DNA of 64,000 bases, taken from the NCBI RefSeq assembly GCF_020829625.1, contig NZ_JAIVFX010000012.1, positions 163,201-227,200 on the forward strand, in the 5' to 3' direction. The position numbers and the translations under genes were made by a program. The notes below the pieces were generated by a model that searched no databases, was not told where the DNA came from, and worked only from the letters and a program-made list of their open reading frames with translations. The stretch comes from Nostoc sp. XA010 (GTDB taxonomy: Bacteria > Cyanobacteriota > Cyanobacteriia > Cyanobacteriales > Nostocaceae). Within the stretch, counting starts at the first letter, position 1. Each line of letters starts with the position of its first letter. Positions 35,597-44,514 of this stretch are shown here, piece after piece.

Positions 35597-36493
35597 TTAA
35601 CGTTCTTCAACGGGAAGATTACCAGAATTGACATCTAACTCTTCACGACGCACGGTTTCTTGAGTTTCAACTGTGTCTTGATCAACCACTTTTCTAACTC
35701 TGACTTCTTCACGCAAAAATGCTTCTTTGCGAATTTCAGGAGTTTCTTCATAGATTTCTACGCGAGCAACTTCGCCTTCACGGAAGTCTGCTTCGCGCCC
35801 AGAAACGGCAGTACCTGCATCTGCTGGAGTTACACGTTCAATCACAACTCGCTCTTTTTCTATTGGCACTGCAACCCGTGCAGTATCAGTTTCAACGTGC
35901 TTGCCAATCGTTACTTCTCCAGTTTTTTGGCGGCGCTTACTAGCAATCAGCCGTTCTTCATACAATCTCAGAGTTTGATGATCTTGCTCATTTAACCCAA
36001 ATAAAGAAGGCTCTTGTTCGTAATTGTAGCTATCACGATTGTAAGTTGGCGTAGTCGTCGCTGGCTTATAGGTTGTATCTACAGGTGCTGATGCTTCTAC
36101 GGCTGCTGATGTTTCCAAAGGAAGGGTGGAGCCTGTGGGTTGGCGATATACCCCACGCACCCTTTCTTCATAATCATAATCAAGCGCTTCGCGTTCACTG
36201 AACTCAGGTAAATCTTCTGCTTGCTCTCTAGTCAAGCCAATTGTATAGACGCGATCAACATTATAGTCGATACGGGCACGACCAAGTGGTAGTAGCACTT
36301 TTTTACCAAAAATCCAGAAGCCTAAATCAACCACTAAATAGCGGAAATGACCTTCCTCATCCACTAAAACATCGCTGACAGTACCAATTTTTTCATCGGT
36401 TCCTTGGGTATAAACGCCAAGTCCATTGATGTCACGACCTTCAAATGTATCGCGATAGTTAGGCTCAAAATCTTGTAATTTGTAAAGTACCAT
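35597..36493 (-). CDS. PRC-barrel plus DUF2382 protein 2
   Basis: 298 residues from ATG 36493, which has GAGG 9 bases upstream and aligns with the paralogue's MPLHKLEHFDPNYRETF start. PRC-barrel at about 15-90 (GTVSDVLVDEEGHFRYLVVD), a variable Thr/Pro linker, then DUF2382 at about 165-285 (ERLIASKRRQKTGEVTIGKH, RVVIERVTP, REEVRVRKVVDQDTVE). No signal peptide. Probably stress related, perhaps desiccation or salt, by family association only. Confidence 0.88.
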   Translation of the reverse strand: MVLYKLQDFEPNYRDTFEGRDINGLGVYTQGTDEKIGTVSDVLVDEEGHFRYLVVDLGFWIFGKKVLLPLGRARIDYNVDRVYTIGLTREQAEDLPEFSEREALDYDYEERVRGVYRQPTGSTLPLETSAAVEASAPVDTTYKPATTTPTYNRDSYNYEQEPSLFGLNEQDHQTLRLYEERLIASKRRQKTGEVTIGKHVETDTARVAVPIEKERVVIERVTPADAGTAVSGREADFREGEVARVEIYEETPEIRKEAFLREEVRVRKVVDQDTVETQETVRREELDVNSGNLPVEER

Positions 36494-36688
36494 TATATTT
36501 TCCTCAAAAATTTTCTTTCCCATCTCCTATTAACTAAGTTAGCCATTTAATGATTTGTTTGCCTCTTTCTGGCGAATGAATTATTTTAAAAGTTTAATAA
36601 TCAAAAGTTATAGATATTTTAGGATAGCAAAGCAAAGAAATTTCACGTTTCTATATCCTTGCTTAAAATGTATTTTTTTTAACGCGTT

Positions 36689-36721
36689 AAATTCCCGACT
36701 TCCTAAAGAAATCGGGAATTT
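36689..36721. repeat. Palindrome between the two PRC-DUF2382 genes
   Basis: AAATTCCCGA (36689-36698) and TCGGGAATTT (36712-36721) around a 13-base loop. The rest of this 326-bp gap (36494-36819) is AT rich with no gene. Confidence 0.6.
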
Positions 36722-36819
36722 AAGTTGTTTAATAAAACAACACATGCAGAGATAAAAATTAACTTTGCTTGCATGATTATTTTAGATAAATCTACCAAAA
36801 AAACTTATTGATCAGCTAC

Positions 36820-37662
36820 TTAAATAGCGTCATGTGTAGTTGTACCATGTTCCTGAACCTGTAAATTACCCTCAGTATCAACATCTAACTCTTCTCGACG
36901 GATAGTGCTTTCTGCTTCCACAGTGTCACTTTCTACTACTTTCTTAACTCTGATTTCTTCACGGACAAAGGCTTCTTTACGTATTTCAGGCGTTTCTTCG
37001 TACACTTCTATGCGTGCTACTTCCCCTTCTTGGAACTTAAGTTCACTGGAATCTACGGTCTTTCCTGCTTCTGTTGGCACAACTCGCTCAATTATAACTC
37101 GTTCTTTTTGGATAGGTACTGTAACGCTTGCAGTGTCTGTTTCGATATGCTTGCCAACTGTGACTTCTCCAGTTTTGATGCGTTTTTTGCTGGCAATTAA
37201 TCGTTCTTCATATAATTTAAAAGTTTGATTATCTTGATTATTCAAACCGTATAAAGCTGGTTCTGTTTCGTAATTATATGTATTCTGATCGTAAGTTACA
37301 CCGCTATTTGGAGAACGAAATACAGTACGGACATTTTCTTCGTAATCATGATCAACAACCATGTCTTCTCTATACTCGACTAAACCTTCTATTTGCTGTC
37401 TGCTTAATCCATCAACATAGACGCGTCTTGCAGTATAGTCTATCCTGGAAAGACCAATTGGTAGTAATATTTTCTTACCCAAAAAATCTGAACTTGTATC
37501 AATAACTAAATACCGGAAATGGCCATGGTCATCAACTAAAACATCCGCCACTGAGCCAACTCTGTCTCCTCCTCCAGTGTAAAGTTCCAAAGCTCTAAGG
37601 TCATCTCCGCCAAAAGTTTCTCGATAGTTGGGGTCAAAATGTTCAAGTTTGTGAAGAGGCAT
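36820..37662 (-). CDS. PRC-barrel plus DUF2382 protein 3
   Basis: 280 residues, closely similar throughout to the product of 35597-36493 (shared SVADVLVDDHGHFRYLVID, FKLYEERLIASKKRIKTGEV, EVYEETPEIRKEAFVREEIR). The linker is shorter. The pair is clearly a tandem duplication that has diverged. Its start MPLHKLEHFDP fixes the start of the paralogue. Role as for the paralogue. Confidence 0.88.
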   Translation of the reverse strand: MPLHKLEHFDPNYRETFGGDDLRALELYTGGGDRVGSVADVLVDDHGHFRYLVIDTSSDFLGKKILLPIGLSRIDYTARRVYVDGLSRQQIEGLVEYREDMVVDHDYEENVRTVFRSPNSGVTYDQNTYNYETEPALYGLNNQDNQTFKLYEERLIASKKRIKTGEVTVGKHIETDTASVTVPIQKERVIIERVVPTEAGKTVDSSELKFQEGEVARIEVYEETPEIRKEAFVREEIRVKKVVESDTVEAESTIRREELDVDTEGNLQVQEHGTTTHDAI

Positions 37663-38314
37663 ACGCTGTTTACAGTTTATTTATTAAGGGTTATTTTATA
37701 GTGTAAAAAATATTTTGCTCAGTTTCCTCCTGCTGGCGACTGAATTGCAAGTGAGATATTTTCTAGTTTATAGTTCATACCTTATTACCTAATACTCAGG
37801 GTAATCAATAGGAGTACAACTAAAGTAATAAAAAGCTCTATATTATGCTGGTATAAAAAAGTTTTACTAGAGATGATTTAATACGATTAAGTTAACGTTT
37901 TAATCTTTTTAAGATCCCCTTAACCTCCTTTTTTAAAACTTATCATTACCAACATCAAATAAATCTTCCGCTTCGTAGCTAACCTGCCTCGGAATTTATT
38001 CCCAGGCTAAAACTCTTTATCAAAGTCAATTTTTTAACGTAGAGAAGCGGCTTACCGCAGGCTACCGCAGAGGAAACAGAGAGAAGAGAAAAAATGCTCA
38101 ACCCAAGCGTATTAGACTAAATGTAGAATTTTAAGCGATGTCTATGGCTAAACTCTGTGTGTTATGCAAAATTCCAGTCCACTTAAGTGGACAGTAGTTC
38201 TAAGCCGCAGAACTTAAATTTTGGGCGGGATGTTGGCCAGTGCGACAGCTTGATTGTTATAAAAATGTGGGCAATGACAAGCCTTAACTCAAGGATATTG
38301 CATCATATCGTTGT
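37663..38314. other. 650-bp intergenic region with repeat fragments
   Basis: No gene seen. It contains a degenerate CCTCGGAA..TTCCCAGG hairpin (near 37990), a GC-rich GTAGAGAAGCGGC repeat piece (38040) and a perfect 16-bp palindrome GTCCACTTAAGTGGAC (38177-38192). Confidence 0.45.
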
Positions 38315-40441
38315 TTACACAACCTGAAAACTAAAGCTAAGACTTGCCCAATTATTCACATCTAAGATATGTGAGTCGGCTGCTGTGCTGTTCATCTCTG
38401 CTTTGAGGGCGCTGGCGTTATGCAAGTCTTGTAGCAAGGCTTGTGCAACGTCTAAGGGATTCAACAATGAACCAATCGGCTGTTGTTCGGCTGTGGAATA
38501 CTTAACAGTACTCAAGGCAGCGAGAGTTTCGCTAAAGGGGGCAGTACTAAAAATTAGTTGTTGTTCGCAAAAGCAAGCTGGCCCTGAAATCAGCCATTCG
38601 GAAGCACTATTAGTTTGGGGTAGGGTGAGGGTTTCACCTGGGGCGATGACGACTTGTTTGAGGAGGGGCTTGGTGTCCGCAGTATTTGGTTCTTGAGGGG
38701 TTTCCCAAGAATAGAAGGCAACTCCTGTATGATTATTGTTTAATCCTAGTAAGATTAAATATACTGAGCGATCGCTCTGGTTTTCCACTCGATATTGCAT
38801 TCGACTACCGATAGGTACAATCGCAGTGGGGAGTAGGGAGTGGGGAGTGGAGAGTGATTTTTTTATCGAAGTTTCAGATTTGACAGTTCGTATTGTTTCA
38901 CGTTGCATCACGACCCGTGGTGATATACCGCTAATTATTTCTAAGGTTGCCTTGAGAGGCAAGCGGGAAGAACCTTGATTTTCTGTAAGTCGCCATAACT
39001 TAGCTGCAAACAGGGTTGATAATTTGGGTGCTAGCCTTTGGACTGTTGATTTTACTGCTTCTCCTACTTCTCCAGTGGTATTGGGAATTAGTTCGCCACC
39101 AAGAGAAAATAAACCATAACGACTAGGAATTTCCTGTAGCTTGGCAAATATATAATCAGCTGGTTTTTCTCCTGCTATTACGGTGGATACATGGGAAAAT
39201 CCAGCGAAGGCACTTGTTGCATCTACCCGCTCAATTCTTTCCAATCGAGTATCCAAAGCTATTGTTAAATTAATATTTCGGGGTAAAACCCGGACTGCTT
39301 CTTGGACGAGTTGCCCAACTTGTAGGGGATTTGCACCTTCAATTTTGGAAATTTGCGCTTTTGCTGTTAACCCAGTGCGCGATCGCAATATTAATTGCTC
39401 TGTTGTTGCTAGGGTGAATCGAGAATTAACTCCGTAGTGTAGCAGCACTTGTGGTGGTAATCCTGCCAACCGCAGATAAACTGTTTTACCGTCTTCTTCA
39501 ATAGCACTCACCACGCCTTCTGCACCAATAATATTGTCTGGCACTAAAGACGTTATATCTGGATTTTTCTGACTACTTAATAACCCTGGTTGCTGTTTAC
39601 TACCTAATTTGTATAGAGAATTTTCCATATACGAAAGGGCAACTTGAATTTTGGTAGCTGGGGTGAATTCCCACAAATACTGTGTCAAGGCGTAGGTAAA
39701 TAACCCCGCATTAAAACCAGAAAATAGTCCTTCCCTTGCAGGCTGGTTTGGTTCTGAGGTAGCTGCTAAAACAATCGGAGTGCTGGATAACTTCTGAGTT
39801 TTAAGTTGTTTGAGAAAGTCCAGTTCCTCTGCTGCTAGCTTTGCTACTGACTCCTGAAGGGCGCGAATTTTTAATCCTAAGACTGTACTAGGAGCATAAT
39901 AGCTAGTATCCAAGACTGCTGTTACTCGGTCTGTGGGGAGCGATCGCAATAATAGCAGTAGAGTTTCTTCTAATATATAATTGACTATTTTACCATTTTG
40001 TGCATACTTACCCACATTAACTGGCACCAGAGCATTTTGCATTGTATCTGATGATGTTTCCAATTTGACACGGCTGCCATAGCCGCTAAAGTGGAAGACG
40101 ACAACATCATCGGGTTTAGCTTGCTTACCCAGGTGATCCAAAAAAGCCGCCTCAATGAATTCCCTGCTAGCTTGTTCCTCAGTTAAGGTTAAAATATCTG
40201 ACCCTTGGAAACCAAAGCGGTGAATCAAAAGTTCTCTTTGTAAATCCACATCCGTCAGACAACCACTGAGGACTGGAATTTGCGGGTATTGGTTAATACC
40301 TATTAACAATGCCAACTTACGCGGACTGGGTTGTGCCAAAGCCTGATAATAGCGATTTCCTAAAGACAACCACTCAGCTTCAGCTATCCCCAATACCGCG
40401 AGTATTGAGCCAATTCTGTTTAAAAACGTGCGCCGTTCCAT
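38315..40441 (-). CDS. Caspase-like (orthocaspase) protein with substituted active site
   Basis: 708 residues with a twin-arginine-like N-terminus (MERRTFLNRIGSILAVLG) and a caspase p20 fold at about 42-300 (LALLIGINQYP, LSGCLTDVDLQRELL, DDVVVFHFSGYGS). The catalytic His of the SGHG motif is Tyr121 and the catalytic Cys of D-x-C is Ser180 (AVLDTSYYAP), so it should not be a cysteine protease; this is the YS variant known among cyanobacterial orthocaspases. Residues about 300-700 are a beta-rich region ending in VIAPGETLTLP. A heptanucleotide repeat (38826-38856) sits in frame in the C-terminal part. Confidence 0.85.
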   Translation of the reverse strand: MERRTFLNRIGSILAVLGIAEAEWLSLGNRYYQALAQPSPRKLALLIGINQYPQIPVLSGCLTDVDLQRELLIHRFGFQGSDILTLTEEQASREFIEAAFLDHLGKQAKPDDVVVFHFSGYGSRVKLETSSDTMQNALVPVNVGKYAQNGKIVNYILEETLLLLLRSLPTDRVTAVLDTSYYAPSTVLGLKIRALQESVAKLAAEELDFLKQLKTQKLSSTPIVLAATSEPNQPAREGLFSGFNAGLFTYALTQYLWEFTPATKIQVALSYMENSLYKLGSKQQPGLLSSQKNPDITSLVPDNIIGAEGVVSAIEEDGKTVYLRLAGLPPQVLLHYGVNSRFTLATTEQLILRSRTGLTAKAQISKIEGANPLQVGQLVQEAVRVLPRNINLTIALDTRLERIERVDATSAFAGFSHVSTVIAGEKPADYIFAKLQEIPSRYGLFSLGGELIPNTTGEVGEAVKSTVQRLAPKLSTLFAAKLWRLTENQGSSRLPLKATLEIISGISPRVVMQRETIRTVKSETSIKKSLSTPHSLLPTAIVPIGSRMQYRVENQSDRSVYLILLGLNNNHTGVAFYSWETPQEPNTADTKPLLKQVVIAPGETLTLPQTNSASEWLISGPACFCEQQLIFSTAPFSETLAALSTVKYSTAEQQPIGSLLNPLDVAQALLQDLHNASALKAEMNSTAADSHILDVNNWASLSFSFQVV
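38826..38856. repeat. In-frame heptanucleotide STRR within the orthocaspase gene
   Basis: Four heptads on the plus strand: GTGGGGA, GTAGGGA, GTGGGGA, GTGGAGA, then GTG. On the coding strand they give a TPHSLLPTA-type insert. Confidence 0.7.
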
Positions 40442-40601
40442 AATTAGCTATCAGCCCTCAGCCATCAGTTAGCAGCTTACAGGGCTGAACTCTGTATTGT
40501 AAAGTTACAAAATAGGGGATGAGGGAAGCGGGGGAGAAATCAATTCAAAATTCAAACAAAATTAAATAACTCCTGCGTCCTGCCTCCTCTTTCCCAATGG
40601 C

Positions 40602-41780
40602 CTAAGCTGGTACTTCTATCCGCATTGCCCGTGCTAACTCAGCCGCCACCTCTGGACGGGAAAATTCTGCTGGGGGTAACTCACCACGCCGCAGCATTTC
40701 TCGGACTTTTGTCCCTGATAGGTGAATGCGTTCTTCTGGCCTGCTGGGACTAGTTTTGGATGTTGCCATCTGCTTAGTGCGCGTGCAGTAGAAAGCGTGT
40801 TCAAATTTCATCGGCACAATGCCCAATTCACTTGGGTCAAATTCATCAAAGATGTGTTGAGCATCGTAAGTGCCATAATAGTCACCAACGCCAGCATGAT
40901 CTCGCCCGACGATAAAGTGAGTACAGCCGTAGTTTTTGCGGACTAAAGCATGGAAGATGGCTTCACGAGGCCCAGCATAGCGCATTGCAGCTGGATTAAT
41001 TGCCAAACTTACCCGGTCTAAGGGGTAGTAGTGTTCCAGCAAAATTTCATAGCAACGCATCCGCACGTCTGCGGCGATATCATCTTCTTTTGTTGCTCCG
41101 ACTAATGGGTGCAAAAATAGACCATCAACGATTTCTAAAGCGCACTTTTGAATATATTCATGGGCGCGGTGGATGGGGTTGCGAGTTTGAAAGCCAACGA
41201 TGGTTTTCCAACCCTTGTCTCTAAATAGTTGCCGTGAGGCAGCTGGATCAATTTGGTAACTGGGAAACTGGGGATGAGATTCGCGTTGCAACAACCAAAT
41301 ATCACCCGCCAGATGTACATTACCTTGGTTGTAGAGTACCTGCACGCCTGGATGTTTAGCATCATCAGTGCGGTAGACATTTATTGCTTCGCGGGTTTTG
41401 TCGTAGTTATATTTTTGGGTGAGTTGTAAAACCCCAATATACTCGCCTCTGGAGTTATCCAGACGGATTAAGCCGCCTTCTTGCAAAGGGGAAGCTACTT
41501 CTTCGCTTACCGATAGTGTAATCGGTATTGACCACACAAGACCGTTAGCTAGTCGCATTTCTGTGACAGTGCGATCGTAGTCTTCCTGGTTCATAAAACC
41601 CGTGAGTGGACTAAAAGCACCGATCGCAATCATTTCTACATCAGAAACGGCGCGATCGTCTAGTTGCACTCGCGGCAAAAAGTCAGCTTTTGAGAGAAAC
41701 TCTGCTCTTTGTTCTGGCGTGGCGATCCGGTTAACCAACTGTCCACCGTGCGGGGCTATAGCATCTGGATTGTGACTCAA
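40602..41780 (-). CDS. sat: ATP sulfurylase (sulfate adenylyltransferase)
   Basis: 392 residues. Makes adenosine 5'-phosphosulfate from ATP and sulfate, the first step of sulfate assimilation, in the cytoplasm. Signatures: QTRNPIHRAHEYIQ with the HxxH-type ATP site, GATKEDDI, PAAMRYAGPREA and VGRDHAGVGDYYGTYDA. No APS-kinase extension, so the monofunctional bacterial/cyanobacterial type. The start is a TTG at 41780 (LSHNPDAIAPHGG), supported by a strong GAGGGG 6 bases upstream and no ATG nearby. Single gene. Confidence 0.96.
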   Translation of the reverse strand: MSHNPDAIAPHGGQLVNRIATPEQRAEFLSKADFLPRVQLDDRAVSDVEMIAIGAFSPLTGFMNQEDYDRTVTEMRLANGLVWSIPITLSVSEEVASPLQEGGLIRLDNSRGEYIGVLQLTQKYNYDKTREAINVYRTDDAKHPGVQVLYNQGNVHLAGDIWLLQRESHPQFPSYQIDPAASRQLFRDKGWKTIVGFQTRNPIHRAHEYIQKCALEIVDGLFLHPLVGATKEDDIAADVRMRCYEILLEHYYPLDRVSLAINPAAMRYAGPREAIFHALVRKNYGCTHFIVGRDHAGVGDYYGTYDAQHIFDEFDPSELGIVPMKFEHAFYCTRTKQMATSKTSPSRPEERIHLSGTKVREMLRRGELPPAEFSRPEVAAELARAMRIEVPA

Positions 41781-41964
41781 CGTAATCCCCTCTTTGTATT
41801 AACTGTTATTGTTTAAGATTATGTACTAACTTATCAAATGCTGGTACGTAGAGAAAAATAGTTTAGGGAATGAAGGAAAATTTTGCAAGCCTATAAGCGA
41901 TCTGATTAGGTTACGCTAAAGCTAATCCAGACTCAAGTTTCAGAATAGTTCCTTTATAAGAAAA

Positions 41965-42624
41965 ATGCTTATGACTGCTGTATCCCCTGTTGTTAAACCT
42001 GTTAGCCAAATACGGCTAGCGCCTGGTAGTACAGTGAATATCAAGGATATAAGTTGGGAGGAATTTGAGTCTATTTTGCAAGAACTGGGGGAAAAGCGAT
42101 CGCTACGAGTTGCTTACGGCAAGTCTACATTAGAAATTACGGTTCCTCTACCCGAACACGAAAAATCAAAGGACTTAATTTCGGATATTGTAAAAATCTT
42201 GCTGAAGATCGCAGGGAAAAGTTATGAACCCTTCGGTTCAACTACCTTCAAGCGGGAAAATACGGCGGGGGTAGAACCAGATGCTTGCTTCTACATCCAA
42301 AATTACCAAAGAATGATTGATCGTCGCAAATTGGAACCAAATGATCCGCCTCCTGATTTAGCAATTGAAACAGATGTGACATCAAAAACAACTCTTGATG
42401 CTTACGAAGCGATCGCTGTTCCAGAACTATGGATTTACGATAGTAAAAAGCTGAGGATTTATTTACTCAGGGATGGACATTATATCGAATCAGATAACAG
42501 TCCTAACTTTCCAAATATCCCTCTAACTCAAATTATTGCCGCTACAGTTGAACGAGCTTGGCAAGTAGGAACTGTACAAGCTTTGAAAGAGTTTGAAGGA
42601 ACATTAGATAGAAGTAATTTTTGA
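41965..42624 (+). CDS. Uma2-family (DUF820) putative endonuclease
   Basis: 219 residues with the PD-(D/E)xK-like Uma2 fold: AGVEPDACFYIQNY, then PPDLAIETDVTSK (the D...E-x-D/K region), and YEAIAVPELWIYDSKKLRIY. The family is hugely expanded in cyanobacteria, with no defined role. Two ATG codons six bases apart compete for the start. Opens a small island with a ParDE pair and an HNH nuclease. Confidence 0.82.
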   Translation: MLMTAVSPVVKPVSQIRLAPGSTVNIKDISWEEFESILQELGEKRSLRVAYGKSTLEITVPLPEHEKSKDLISDIVKILLKIAGKSYEPFGSTTFKRENTAGVEPDACFYIQNYQRMIDRRKLEPNDPPPDLAIETDVTSKTTLDAYEAIAVPELWIYDSKKLRIYLLRDGHYIESDNSPNFPNIPLTQIIAATVERAWQVGTVQALKEFEGTLDRSNF

Positions 42625-42633
42625 TAGAAAGCA

Positions 42634-42661
42634 CGTAAACGTAGCCCACCGCAGGTATCGC
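42634..42661 (-). repeat. 29-bp dispersed repeat, divergent copy 3
   Basis: CGTAAACGTAGCCCACCGCAG and following bases; about 80% identical to copies at 12653 and 45670, just after the Uma2 stop codon. Confidence 0.5.
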
Positions 42662-42742
42662 TTTCGCTAGTTGAGCTTAATATGGCAATTTATGCCATTT
42701 ATTGCCATAAAATAATATTATGAACAAGAAATTAGGCAAGTA

Positions 42743-43018
42743 ATGCAAGTGAAAAGTATAAATATATCTCTCCCTGATGCGATGCGGACTTATATAGAAG
42801 AGAAAGTGGCGACTGGTGGTTACAGCAGTGTCAGTGAATATTTCCGTGAGTTAGTGCGCCAAGACCAAAAGCGTCAAGCGGCTGAACGTTTGGAAACGAT
42901 GCTTTTAGAAGGTTTAAATTCTGGGAATGCAACTGAGATGACTGCTGATGATTGGGAAGACATACGCCAAGCTGTGCGGGAAAGAATCACCAAGCATAAA
43001 GGGTCAAACCAAGGTTAA
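42743..43018 (+). CDS. ParD-type antitoxin
   Basis: 91 residues. The ribbon-helix-helix start (INISLPDAMRTYIEEKVATG) followed by GYSSVSEYFRELVRQDQ is characteristic of ParD/CopG antitoxins, which bind their own promoter and neutralise ParE. The stop overlaps the toxin start (TAATG), the normal translational coupling. The C-terminus (MTADDWEDIRQAVRERI) is the toxin-binding part. Confidence 0.9.
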   Translation: MQVKSINISLPDAMRTYIEEKVATGGYSSVSEYFRELVRQDQKRQAAERLETMLLEGLNSGNATEMTADDWEDIRQAVRERITKHKGSNQG

Positions 43019-43353
43019 TGAGCGACGTAAGCAAACGACCGCAAGTCATCCGCGATTTGATAGAATTAGCGACTTATATTGCAGAAGATAACTTGGAAGC
43101 TTCAGATAGGTTTCTTAGAGCAGCAGAAACAATTTTCAAACAACTGGGTAAAATGCCAGGGATGGGAAAACCTTGTCAATTTTCTCATCCTAATTTAGCT
43201 GATGTTCGACAGCAAGCAATAAAAGGATTTAAAAATTATCTTGTTTTTTATCTTCCTTCGGATTCGGGTGTATAGATTCTTAGAGTTATTTATGGCGGAC
43301 GAGATATTGAAAGAATCTTGGATGAAGATTTAGGAGAGAATAACGCTGAATAA
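43018..43353 (+). pseudogene. ParE/RelE-type toxin interrupted by an in-frame TAG
   Basis: The frame reads from MSDVSKRPQVIRDLIELATY through FKNYLVFYLPSDSGV, meets TAG at 43273-43275, then continues in the same frame ILRVIYGGRDIERILDEDLG to a TAA at 43351-43353. Intact homologues have a residue such as Glu between GV and IL(R)VI, so one G-to-T change of GAG would create this stop. The lost segment contains the conserved RVIYGGRDIE strand, so the 85-residue product should be inactive unless the stop is read through. Confidence 0.88.
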
Positions 43354-43367
43354 TAGGGCGGAAAACT

Positions 43368-44468
43368 ATGTCAAAAAAGAAAAAATTTAATCTACAAGTA
43401 AAGGTTGTCAACCCAAAGACAGGCAAAATTATAACTGAGAGTATACCCTTTGATCAACTTAGTCGTAATCAAAAAGCAATCAGCAAACTTAATCCTGAAC
43501 AAATTACTCGAATTAAAAGAATTTATTCCATTTTAGATTTAGATTGTTTGTTAGGTGATAATTTTGAAAACTGGGCGATACAATTTACATTCGATATTTT
43601 TCCTGAAAATGAAATTAGAGCTTGGGAAAAAATAACTTTTGTATTTTTAGAATTTATTAAAAGACATCCTTATGATTTAACATTGAACCAAAAAAAAGAT
43701 ATTTTATTCAGACTTTTAAAGCTCTCTTTTGGGGAAAGCCCAAATGATGCCTCATCAATGTTTTTATATTCATTTTGGGAGGAATTAACGGAGGAATTCA
43801 GAAAAACTAAGACTAAAAATATACATGAGCAAACAAAAGTTACTGATCAAAGCTCAGTATATGTTAACCCTTGGGATACAACTGATTTTGAGAAATTAGC
43901 TTTTGCTTATAATAAATATACAAATCAGCATAATTTGAGTTCAGAAGAAGATCATGATATTTTTGTTAGATTGATGCATCTGATGGCCGGACAAGATCCT
44001 AAAGATGCTCTTTCTAGAGAATTACTTCATATCCTTGTAAATGAATTTGATCCACATAACATTACAGATGACAGGGTGCGAGTTTCTTCTCCTGTTGTTA
44101 GACGTAAAGGACAGTCTAAATTTAGGCATGAGCTGATAAAAGCCTATAAAGGAAAATGTGCAATTACAGGTTACAGCGTAGATGAAGTATTACAAGCTGC
44201 TCATATTATCCCCTATCTTGGCAGTGAAACAAATCATCCCTCTAATGGAATTTTACTTCGGGTAGATATACACATACTTTTTGATAAATACTTACTATCT
44301 ATTCATCCAAAAAACTATGAGGTAATAATTTCTCCTAGTTTATGCGGGACTGATTATGAAGGACTTAGCGGAAAAAAATTACTACTTCCTGATAAAGACA
44401 GATTTAAACCTAATTCAATTGCATTGGAACAGCATTATCAAACTTTTTTACAAAAATGTGAGAAATAA
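43368..44468 (+). CDS. HNH endonuclease
   Basis: 366 residues. The C-terminal HNH domain (about 245-325) has the pattern GKCAITGYSVDEVLQAAHII, NHPSNGILLRVDIHILFDKY: AAHI is the first His, N of SNGILL and the final H of DIHILFD complete the metal and catalytic set. The N-terminal 240 residues are helical and unrecognised. AT richer than its neighbours and next to a toxin-antitoxin pair, it looks horizontally acquired; a restriction-type defence role is plausible but no methylase is adjacent. Confidence 0.82.
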   Translation: MSKKKKFNLQVKVVNPKTGKIITESIPFDQLSRNQKAISKLNPEQITRIKRIYSILDLDCLLGDNFENWAIQFTFDIFPENEIRAWEKITFVFLEFIKRHPYDLTLNQKKDILFRLLKLSFGESPNDASSMFLYSFWEELTEEFRKTKTKNIHEQTKVTDQSSVYVNPWDTTDFEKLAFAYNKYTNQHNLSSEEDHDIFVRLMHLMAGQDPKDALSRELLHILVNEFDPHNITDDRVRVSSPVVRRKGQSKFRHELIKAYKGKCAITGYSVDEVLQAAHIIPYLGSETNHPSNGILLRVDIHILFDKYLLSIHPKNYEVIISPSLCGTDYEGLSGKKLLLPDKDRFKPNSIALEQHYQTFLQKCEK

Positions 44469-44473
44469 AAATA

Positions 44474-44495
44474 CCCCTCCACAAGTGAGGAGGGG
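44474..44495 (-). terminator. Terminator of mnmA, shared with the HNH gene
   Basis: CCCCTCC pairs with GGAGGGG around an 8-base loop. On the minus strand it is followed by TATTTTTATTT. It lies between two converging stop codons. Confidence 0.7.
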
Positions 44496-44514
44496 CGCAA
44501 AAGCGGGGTAAGAT

